This document shows, piece after piece, positions 63,301-64,000 of a DNA stretch of 64,000 nucleotides. The notes under the pieces are model-generated. The model was given only the letters and a program-made list of their open reading frames with translations. It was not told the origin of the DNA and made no database searches. The stretch spans positions 22,018,396-22,082,395 of the forward strand of contig OW204005.1 of assembly GCA_934047225.1 (NCBI GenBank), written 5' to 3'. Position 1 is the first letter of the stretch, and the number at the start of each line of letters is the position of its first letter. This DNA comes from Ypsolopha sequella. Taxonomy: Eukaryota; Arthropoda; Insecta; Lepidoptera; Ypsolophidae. Position numbers and translations under genes: made by a program.

Positions 63301-63520
63301 TAATGAAAAGAAACAATTATTTATTTTAAGGTCGTTAAATGCCTTTTCAATTGATACTAATTAGTTCCCTCATAATTGGTTTGCAATATGAATGAAAGTT
63401 GTCTGAAATAAATTTTTCAAAAGGTGCGATTTTTTTGACGCCGAGTGTATTATAATTTTGAATGATAAATACTTACCGATCCGATACATCGGTGCTTGTG
63501 TCTACTCTTGCTCTCTTTGC
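21192..63520 (-). CDS. eya: Eyes absent transcription cofactor / HAD phosphatase (5' end outside window)
   Basis: Eya partners Sine oculis (Six) proteins in the retinal determination network. It has an N-terminal transactivation region and a C-terminal HAD-fold tyrosine phosphatase domain. Exons on the minus strand: 63520-63477, 49683-49337, 49244-49118, 42067-41963, 41340-41187, 41097-40947, 40153-40051, 31720-31549, 29773-29684, 28699-28485, 26093-25971, 25239-25118, 21373-21192. All junctions are GT..AG and in frame (1935 nt, 644 codons plus stop). The catalytic DLDET nucleophile motif, [10 protein letters not shown] (motif II Thr), LAKVLL (Lys) and VIGDGQDEE (acidic motif) are all present, so the enzyme looks intact. 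The first coding exon(s), expected to precede the basic AKRARVD exon, lie beyond 64000. The gene spans more than 42 kb because of transposon-filled introns. Confidence 0.95.
21413..22215 (-). mobile_element. CCCTAGGGC MITE, copy c, split by a TTAA-flanked element
   Basis: Reverse orientation. Left part 21413-21753, right part 22172-22215, with a 418-bp element between them. Starts about 40 bp upstream of the last eya exon. Confidence 0.75.
21754..22171. mobile_element. TTAA-flanked element (GAGGGTATGCGAA ends) nested in MITE copy c
   Basis: TTAA at 21750-21753 and 22172-22175. Ends GAGGGTATGCGAA / TTCGCATATCGCCTC form an imperfect inverted pair. The interior (AGAGGGGCGGATTTAGGGCA) is a diverged relative of the elements at 57470 and 63577. 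Confidence 0.7.
22518..23609. mobile_element. 1.1-kb element with about 280-bp inverted arms
   Basis: Left arm 22518-22806 (ACAGGGTGAATTTTTGAGAC) mirrors right arm 23331-23609 (GTCTCAAAAATTCACCATGT). The arms share features such as GTCAGCAAGAAAATGGT and GATCCTGTTTCTTATAAGGA. The interior has no recognised coding sequence. It lies in the last eya intron, inserted in an older repeat. Confidence 0.8.
23619..23973. mobile_element. 355-bp palindromic MITE
   Basis: CTTAAACATACGCGGAAATA at 23619 is mirrored by TATTTCCGCGTATGTTTAAAG ending at 23973. The arms are about 42 bp. It begins within 15 bp of the 1.1-kb element to its left. Confidence 0.7.
24536..24893 (-). mobile_element. SINE-like / LINE-tail repeat, copy 4
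   Basis: Full-length reverse copy of the 928-1270 family, close to copy 2 in sequence, in the last eya intron about 230 bp from an exon. Confidence 0.75.
25118..25239 (-). CDS. eya: eya exon ([20 protein letters not shown])
   Basis: Acceptor TTCAG| at 25241-25240, donor G|GTGAGA. Encodes [19 protein letters not shown] and [20 protein letters not shown]. It holds HAD motif II (Thr) and the conserved Lys. Confidence 0.96.
25565..25875 (-). mobile_element. LINE reverse-transcriptase tail
   Basis: The minus strand reads [40 protein letters not shown] and GWMRMTEDR, then the YVQQWTN end. Same structural class as 33291-33640 but a different family. Contains stops; 5' truncated. Confidence 0.75.
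25971..26093 (-). CDS. eya: eya exon ([20 protein letters not shown])
   Basis: Acceptor TTTCAG|, donor AG|GTGAGG. Encodes [19 protein letters not shown] and [20 protein letters not shown]. Strong Eya-domain match. Confidence 0.95.
27140..27896 (+). mobile_element. GTGTCGGGCCACGCG repeat, near full length
   Basis: Starts GCGCGTGTCGGGCCACGCGC and ends GCTACGGAACCCTAAAAAAA. The same family as 14930-15468 and 42093-42384. Confidence 0.75.
27895..28107 (+). repeat. Dispersed repeat, copy 2 (pair with 10625-10862)
   Basis: Same motif order as 10625-10862. Follows directly on the GGAACCCTAAAAA end of the repeat at 27140-27896. Confidence 0.7.
28485..28699 (-). CDS. eya: eya exon ([20 protein letters not shown])
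   Basis: Acceptor CCCCCAG|, donor AG|GTGAGT. Encodes [31 protein letters not shown] and [20 protein letters not shown], all Eya-domain signatures. GC-rich compared with its intronic surroundings. Confidence 0.96.
29684..29773 (-). CDS. eya: eya exon ([20 protein letters not shown])
   Basis: Acceptor TTGCAG|, donor GAG|GTAAGA. Exactly 30 codons, [17 protein letters not shown] and [13 protein letters not shown], nearly identical to the Eya domain consensus. Confidence 0.96.
29811..30076. mobile_element. 266-bp palindromic MITE
   Basis: TATACAAGGTGAATTTTTGA / TCAAAAAGTCACCTTGTATA ends, with arms of about 110 bp pairing through GTGATCAGTATC and GAAATTTCG motifs. A partial start of the same family lies at 30445 (ATACAAGGTGAAAT). 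Confidence 0.75.
30197..30363. mobile_element. 167-bp palindromic MITE, copy 1
   Basis: AAAGCCGATTCTGAAGGCTT ends; arms include TTTTAGTTTTAGTGCTGTCA and its reverse. Second copy at 59058-59224. Confidence 0.8.
30530..30790 (+). mobile_element. LINE ORF2 C-terminal fragment
   Basis: One plus-strand frame reads [40 protein letters not shown] and [19 protein letters not shown], like the extreme C-terminus of non-LTR reverse transcriptases. Only about 80 codons remain. Confidence 0.6.
31549..31720 (-). CDS. eya: eya exon with catalytic DLDET motif
   Basis: Acceptor TTCCAG|, donor AAG|GTTTGT. Encodes a basic linker ([16 protein letters not shown]) followed by [20 protein letters not shown] and GTYAPKYNK. 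The first Asp of DLDET is the HAD phosphatase nucleophile. It is followed by the 8.3-kb intron carrying the minisatellite, the MULE remnant and the large palindrome on the 5' side. Confidence 0.96.
31756..31920 (-). mobile_element. RTE-like LINE fragment, source of the minisatellite
   Basis: ACTCACGCCTGTCTCTCGGA...CTACGATCCTGACACACCTC, then CAATATGTTGCTAATTTGGT, from which the tandem array was amplified. Confidence 0.7.
31893..32630. repeat. Minisatellite: 11 copies of a 65/71-bp unit in an eya intron
   Basis: The motif GAGTAAGTCC recurs at 31921, 31986, 32057, 32128, 32193, 32258, 32323, 32388, 32453, 32518 and 32583. Spacing is 65 bp, except for two 71-bp units carrying an extra TTCGAC. 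Four consecutive units share GCTATATC in place of GCTCTATC. The unit arose from the adjoining RTE-like fragment (31756-31920), and the array abuts a MITE at about 32649. Confidence 0.92.
32649..33038 (-). mobile_element. CCCTAGGGC MITE, copy d (near full length)
   Basis: Reverse orientation, about 390 bp, with the hairpin AAAACACTCGCTACGCTCG / CGTGTTTT near 32960-32985. Abuts the minisatellite. Confidence 0.8.
33291..33640 (+). mobile_element. LINE reverse-transcriptase tail
   Basis: Reads [40 protein letters not shown] and [20 protein letters not shown], the C-terminal tail found after many arthropod LINE reverse transcriptases, before its stop at 33627-33629. The upstream reverse transcriptase is missing. 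Confidence 0.75.
33640..34859. other. eya intron, AT-rich, nothing recognised
   Basis: No exon-like phase-compatible segment and no repeat with clear ends seen. Confidence 0.5.
34860..36655. mobile_element. Large foldback palindrome (about 1.8 kb) in an eya intron
   Basis: 34988-35460 is mirrored by 36175-36617: TTCAGGTTCTGTTACGCAAAA against TTTTGCGTAAAGAGACCTGAA, and AAACATAGGG against CCCTATGTTT. Outer arms continue (GGGATAAATCGCCAAGC near 34890 against GCTTGGCGATTTATCGC-like sequence near 36628), with an insertion in the left arm. An inner inverted pair lies at about 35880-35975 and 36045-36145. No coding capacity recognised. Confidence 0.75.
36656..37959. other. eya intron upstream of the MULE remnant
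   Basis: Mostly AT-rich. I looked here for the missing catalytic part of the MULE transposase and did not find it on the plus strand. Confidence 0.45.
37960..38538 (+). pseudogene. MULE (Mutator-like) transposase C-terminal remnant with SWIM finger
   Basis: The frame reads [20 protein letters not shown] and [19 protein letters not shown], the C-terminal block of MuDR/MULE transposases. A SWIM zinc finger follows ([14 protein letters not shown], fitting CxCx8CxH), then an AT-hook-like [12 protein letters not shown] before the stop at 38536-38538. AATAAA-type signals follow at about 38595 and 38618. The catalytic DDE part is absent and no start codon sits in the right place; the homology begins right after an acceptor-like CTCCAG at 37980. 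It lies inside an eya intron on the opposite strand. Confidence 0.78.
39460..39762. mobile_element. 303-bp element with about 45-bp inverted ends and a tRNA-like B box inside
   Basis: GAGTGCATTACAAACTAGAA / TTCTAGTTTGTAATGCACTC ends continue outward into AATATTATT. Inside (39650-39685) lies GGTCGCAGGTTTGAATCCTG, which resembles a pol III B box. In an eya intron. Confidence 0.75.
39868..39945 (-). mobile_element. Short RTE-like LINE fragment
   Basis: CACGCGTGTCTCTGAGGAGT through CTACGATCCTGAGACACCTC, a 78-bp scrap of the family at 488-690. Confidence 0.6.
40051..40153 (-). CDS. eya: eya exon ([19 protein letters not shown])
   Basis: Acceptor GTTACAG|, donor GG|GTAACT. Encodes [20 protein letters not shown] and the basic [11 protein letters not shown]. 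The TSPLSP stretch has two adjacent Ser/Thr-Pro sites, the type phosphorylated by MAP kinase in Drosophila Eya; use here is inferred. Confidence 0.87.
40352..40472 (-). CDS. Possible alternative first exon (acidic protein start), eya isoform or nested gene
   Basis: The minus strand has ATG at 40472-40470, then [40 protein letters not shown] and a good donor A|GTGAGA (a second donor G|GTATAA lies just after, also phase 1). Phase 1 matches the eya exon at 40153, whose first two bases would complete a Lys codon. The peptide has a basic KRRK cluster followed by an acidic run and is not one I recognise. It could start a short eya isoform, start an unrelated nested gene, or be chance. Confidence 0.35.
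40947..41097 (-). CDS. eya: eya exon ([20 protein letters not shown])
   Basis: Acceptor ATTTCAG|, donor G|GTAAAA. Encodes [31 protein letters not shown] and SYHLGATLS, matching the QDYxxYxxxGxxQYxxYY pattern of Eya proteins. Separated from the previous exon by an 89-bp intron. Confidence 0.9.
41187..41340 (-). CDS. eya: eya exon ([15 protein letters not shown])
   Basis: Acceptor TTTTAG|, donor CAG|GTTTGT. Encodes [17 protein letters not shown] and [20 protein letters not shown], a Tyr-rich Eya transactivation segment. 154 nt, in frame at both sides. Confidence 0.88.
41512..41753 (+). repeat. Dispersed repeat, copy 2 (pair with 17005-17256)
   Basis: About 85-90% like 17005-17256 by eye. Sits in the 620-bp eya intron, between an ATGGTATCGATTCGGC fragment and plain AT-rich DNA. 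Confidence 0.75.
41963..42067 (-). CDS. eya: eya exon ([16 protein letters not shown])
   Basis: Acceptor GTTTCAG|, donor AG|GTAATT. Encodes [16 protein letters not shown] and [16 protein letters not shown], Tyr/Ser/Gly-rich. A BEL/Pao retrotransposon sits in the 7-kb intron that separates it from the previous exon. Confidence 0.87.
42093..42384 (+). mobile_element. GTGTCGGGCCACGCG repeat, internally deleted
   Basis: Keeps both ends (CCGGCCAAGTGCGTGTCGGG and GACATGGCGAAACTATA) but lacks about 450 bp of the middle. Adjacent to the eya exon at 41963-42067. Confidence 0.75.
42385..43264 (+). mobile_element. GGCCGAGTGCGAG repeat, long AT-rich copy
   Basis: Begins CCCGGCCGAGTGCGAGTCAG and ends TACTACGAAACCCTAAAAAC. 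Two halves resemble each other (TTTCGGTCCACCAGTTTTGG near 42630, TTTCGGTCTACCGATTTCGG near 42920), suggesting an internal duplication. Confidence 0.6.
43265..44800. other. eya intron, AT-rich, nothing recognised
   Basis: No coding homology seen. Several ATTTTTT-rich stretches near 44000-44660. Confidence 0.45.
44811..45257 (-). repeat. 3' LTR of the BEL/Pao element
   Basis: 447 bp, TG...CA on either strand, with no difference seen by eye from the other LTR. It contains a CpG-rich block around 45105-45180 and a short alternating GC run. Confidence 0.9.
45174..46070 (-). CDS. BEL/Pao integrase C-terminal half (retrotransposon polyprotein remnant)
   Basis: 298 codons reading [19 protein letters not shown] (second catalytic Asp), [20 protein letters not shown] (catalytic Glu) and [20 protein letters not shown], then [16 protein letters not shown]. 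The post-integrase domain follows with [18 protein letters not shown] and [13 protein letters not shown]. The first catalytic Asp region is altered ([10 protein letters not shown]), and everything upstream in the polyprotein is deleted. The reading frame runs about 80 bp into the LTR. Confidence 0.9.
   Translation of the reverse strand: MTSTPTENSCNSAQSVVNVTNTPILLPTVSLEIADVHSLNHTQFHSARALLGFISRRGTPILIRSDCGTNNDAITHKLANQHITWLLNPPKGPWFGALHEINVKSTKQLLYRVIGEQHLTFEEFSTLLARIEAVLNSRPLCPISSDPTDFEPLTAGHFIIGRPLTAIPEQYFDDRPISALKRFQLIQALSQRFWTLWSRSYLHTLQTRSKWLSPSSPPQVGELVLIKEDDLPPLQWKLGRIFRTMPGKDGVIRVVDLDTAHGGVAAPAPPGCSRYSMTSCAFQRMRRKGDSRRNRVLR
46160..46400. repeat. 42-bp tandem repeat inside the BEL/Pao element
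   Basis: About four copies of a 42-bp unit (tgtgtgagtgaaaatgagct plus gagtgtgtatgtgctgattg), bordered by shorter GAGTG-rich repeats from 46090. The plus strand translates as a repeated peptide, but this is a by-product of the repeat. Confidence 0.8.
46709..47155 (-). repeat. 5' LTR of the BEL/Pao element
   Basis: Same length and, by eye, same sequence as 44811-45257, followed by the target duplication TTGCC at 47156-47160. Confidence 0.9.
48238..49105 (-). mobile_element. CCCTAGGGC MITE, copy e, split by a TTAA-flanked element
   Basis: 48238-48558 and 49027-49105 are the two halves. The junction falls exactly at the family's ACGTTTAAAACACTCG site. The right end is about 12 bp from the donor of the eya exon 49118-49244. 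Confidence 0.8.
48559..49026. mobile_element. 468-bp TTAA-flanked element nested in MITE copy e
   Basis: TTAA at 48555-48558 and 49027-49030. Begins GGGCCCGTTATTC and ends GATAAGCCCCCC (GGG-type ends). TTAA target choice is characteristic of piggyBac-like transposases, but the interior has no coding sequence. Confidence 0.75.
49118..49244 (-). CDS. eya: eya exon ([15 protein letters not shown])
   Basis: Acceptor ATTTCAG|, donor AG|GTAAGA. Encodes [20 protein letters not shown], then [20 protein letters not shown]. The Tyr-rich end begins the Eya transactivation region. 127 nt, phase 1 in and phase 2 out. Confidence 0.88.
49337..49683 (-). CDS. eya: eya exon (Ser/Thr-rich N-terminal region)
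   Basis: Acceptor CTTTTCAG| at 49685-49684, donor G|GTAAGA. The 347 nt encode 115 codons rich in Ser, Thr, Ala and Leu, from [14 protein letters not shown] to WLMNEDSAG, typical of the poorly conserved Eya transactivation part. The frame stays open upstream of the acceptor to an ATG at 49820-49818, so an alternative 5' start is possible. The next intron is only 92 bp. Confidence 0.8.
49953..50020. repeat. Perfect inverted repeat AGCAAGTGGCCAGTATCATT
   Basis: AGCAAGTGGCCAGTATCATT at about 49954 is mirrored by AATGATACTGGCCACTTGCT ending at about 50020, with a short AT-rich loop. About 135 bp upstream of the ATG at 49820 that opens in frame into an eya exon. Confidence 0.75.
50300..52654. other. 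eya intron with clustered TTTTGTTAC motifs
   Basis: No coding homology. Between 51540 and 52390 the words TTTTGTTAC, GTAACAAAA and GGTAACAAAAAAGGAATT recur on both strands, suggesting a diverged repeat. Confidence 0.45.
52655..52815 (+). repeat. Repeat shared with 62090-62255
   Basis: Same element as the copy inside the LINE (TTATTTCAATGTCGTTTCCG and ACAAACATCGAGTTGCT). No coding content. Confidence 0.65.
52933..53106. mobile_element. 174-bp palindromic MITE
   Basis: CATTATGAACAGAAAATCAC ends mirror each other. Inside, ACCGGTTTCGCC / GGCGAAACCGGT also pair. It would fold into a single long hairpin. Confidence 0.75.
53169..53667 (-). mobile_element. TTAA-flanked 0.5-kb element, family G, copy 2
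   Basis: TTAA at 53165-53168 and 53668-53671; reverse orientation of 17444-17945, more diverged at its right end (GCGTCAGGTGTCCCG). Confidence 0.75.
53961..54358 (-). mobile_element. CCCTAGGGC MITE, copy f
   Basis: Reverse orientation with a small deletion around the CCCTAGGGC motif and a shortened hairpin (AACACTCGCGTGTTT). Confidence 0.75.
54355..54720 (+). mobile_element. RTE-like LINE 3' remnant
   Basis: The plus strand reads [34 protein letters not shown] and VKST, then decays ([19 protein letters not shown] pattern). Several stops and frame breaks. The best-preserved member of the family also seen at 488, 31756, 39868 and 59224. Confidence 0.75.
54761..55085 (+). mobile_element. SINE-like / LINE-tail repeat, copy 5, with (GATG)n tail
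   Basis: Plus orientation, missing part of the 5' third. The 3' end runs into GATGGATGGATGGATGG at about 55062-55085, showing that the family ends in a short tandem repeat tail. Confidence 0.75.
55086..56389. other. eya intron, AT-rich, nothing recognised
   Basis: No exon-like or repeat structure with clear ends. Confidence 0.45.
56394..56882 (+). mobile_element. TTAA-flanked 0.5-kb element, family G, copy 3
   Basis: TTAA at 56390-56393 and 56883-56886; nearly the same as copy 1 over its full length. Confidence 0.8.
57244..57414. mobile_element. GC-rich 171-bp element with 32-bp perfect inverted ends
   Basis: AAGTACAACCCGGTCACATT at 57244 is mirrored by AATGTGACCGGGTTGTACTT ending at 57414. 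The arms extend to CTCGAGACCT. The interior is strongly GC/CpG-rich, standing out from its AT-rich setting. Confidence 0.8.
57470..57879 (+). mobile_element. TTAA-flanked element, family GGCGATA, copy 1
   Basis: TTAA at 57466-57469 and 57880-57883 with inverted ends GGCGATA / TATCGCC. Contains CCATATGCGAAAAAACCTCA and GAGTGGGACGGATTCGTGGA. Confidence 0.8.
58437..58762 (-). mobile_element. GGCCAAGTGCGAG repeat, reverse copy
   Basis: Reverse of 14609-14890: starts TTTAGGGTTCCTTACCCAAA and ends CTCTCACTTGGCCGGTTTTT. Confidence 0.75.
59058..59224. mobile_element. 167-bp palindromic MITE, copy 2, followed by an RTE scrap
   Basis: Same palindrome as 30197-30363. A short RTE-like remnant (TGTATGACTAGACTGATGGA, 59224-59275) follows at once. 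Confidence 0.8.
59276..61239. other. eya intron, nothing recognised
   Basis: A 77-codon plus-strand frame at 60742-60975 has no recognisable family. A short match to the GCGTGCAAAAGAGA core of the MITE at 3981 occurs at 60460. Confidence 0.4.
61240..62672 (+). mobile_element. LINE fragment: RNase H domain and C-terminus, interrupted
   Basis: 61320-61425 reads [20 protein letters not shown]; 61598-61879 reads [20 protein letters not shown] (the RNase H GHSG and ESAD motifs); 62276-62668 reads [20 protein letters not shown] and a terminal EGSVDHIFF block. Frameshifts separate the first two. An unrelated repeat (about 62090-62255) splits off the C-terminus. Typical of I/Jockey-group LINEs, inactive. 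Confidence 0.8.
62090..62255 (+). repeat. Repeat shared with 52655-52815, inserted in the LINE
   Basis: TTATTTCAATGTCGTTTCCG, ACAAACATCGAG and CGTCGTAACAGCCAC occur in the same order in both copies. Where the LINE is interrupted this copy ends at CGCCTTAAATCG. Confidence 0.65.
63477..63520 (-). CDS. eya: eya exon (small basic N-terminal exon)
   Basis: TTTCAG| acceptor and CG|GTAAGT donor bound 44 nt encoding [14 protein letters not shown] plus two bases. It corresponds in place and character to the KVKRPKTDH stretch near the N-terminus of insect Eya and resembles a basic localisation signal. Its phase 2 end fits the next exon (CG+A = Arg). Being short, it rests on splice sites, phase and this weak match. 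Confidence 0.72.
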
Positions 63521-63576
63521 CTGAAACAAACAAAACGCAACATGAGAAGAAGAAAAGAAAACAAACGACACATTAA

Positions 63577-63995
63577 GGCAATATGTCAAAGTTTTTGCGT
63601 CCCTGTTACTCCATATGCGAAAAAACCCTCTGTGCGAGAGGGGCGCATTCATGGAAAAGTAGCAAAAAGTCGGTTTTTTATTAATATAAAATGTACTAAA
63701 GTTGCTATCAAAATTTCGTTTAACCAGGTCCTAGATACCGTTAAATCCCATCTAATAAAATATAATTGCAGTCCACATGTCATTTTAAATTGTCAAACCA
63801 GAAGAATTGGTGTCGAAAGAGACCTCATTTCAATAAATATTTCTATCGAGCAGAATTTCTCTAATCACGTTTCTGTTTTAACAGATCCCTAGAAAAAGAA
63901 TCCAAAAATAATATACTATTTTATCAAAATAATACATTATTTACTGAAGTAGATATGCAAGTTCTTAAAGTGTCGATTTTTTTTCCGTAGCGCCT
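63577..63995 (+). mobile_element. TTAA-flanked element, family GGCGATA, copy 2
   Basis: TTAA at 63573-63576, then GGCAATATG and the same CCATATGCGAAAAAACCCTC core. The right end, GTAGCGCCTCAA, has a mutated TTAA. It starts about 55 bp upstream (transcript sense) of the most 5' visible eya exon. Confidence 0.65.
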
Positions 63996-64000
63996 CAAAT

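Overview
The window looks like a piece of a lepidopteran (moth or butterfly) nuclear chromosome. It is AT-rich and full of introns, and its interspersed repeats are types I know from Lepidoptera: MITEs, RTE-like LINE tails, the 'GGCCAAGTGCG' repeat, and copies flanked by TTAA. I found no tRNA, rRNA, CRISPR or bacterial gene structure. Two host protein genes can be rebuilt exon by exon. Both lie on the minus strand, and the reading phase is conserved at every splice junction.

Gene 1 is IFT52 (intraflagellar transport complex B), positions 18262 down to 6302. It has 9 coding exons, 1338 nt and 445 codons plus stop, and looks complete. A textbook RFX-type X-box (GGTTGCTAGGCAACC) sits about 90 bp upstream of its ATG, with a palindromic MITE about 14 bp further upstream. 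Just past its stop codon lie decayed partial tandem copies of its own last exon, one of them split by a LINE with a 9-bp target duplication.

Gene 2 is eyes absent (eya), which starts beyond the right edge and ends at 21192. Thirteen exons (1935 nt, 644 codons plus stop) run from 63520 to 21192. They carry an N-terminal basic exon, a Ser/Thr-rich region, a Tyr/Ser-rich transactivation region and the full HAD-type EYA phosphatase domain (DLDET and GDGQDEE motifs present). A separate possible first exon (40352-40472) has the right phase to splice into a late eya exon.

The rest is intronic or intergenic DNA. From left to right it holds: MITEs and a CR1/Jockey LINE (1-6.3 kb); IFT52 introns with an 803-bp foldback element with 8-bp duplications (8.9-9.75 kb) and an array of splice-donor-like repeats (12.66-12.9 kb); the IFT52/eya intergenic region with a nested DNA transposon (19.6-20.4 kb); and eya introns. 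The eya introns carry large palindromes (22.5-23.6 and 34.9-36.65 kb), an 11-copy 65/71-bp minisatellite (31.9-32.6 kb), a MULE transposase remnant with a SWIM finger (38 kb), a deleted BEL/Pao retrotransposon with LTRs that look identical (44.8-47.2 kb), TTAA-flanked elements, and a LINE RNase H fragment (61.3-62.7 kb).

The two genes are functionally unrelated: IFT52 builds cilia, while Eya is a Six-partner transcription cofactor and phosphatase. Exon coordinates were derived by hand from splice consensus, phase and family homology. Repeat boundaries are approximate unless a target duplication is stated.
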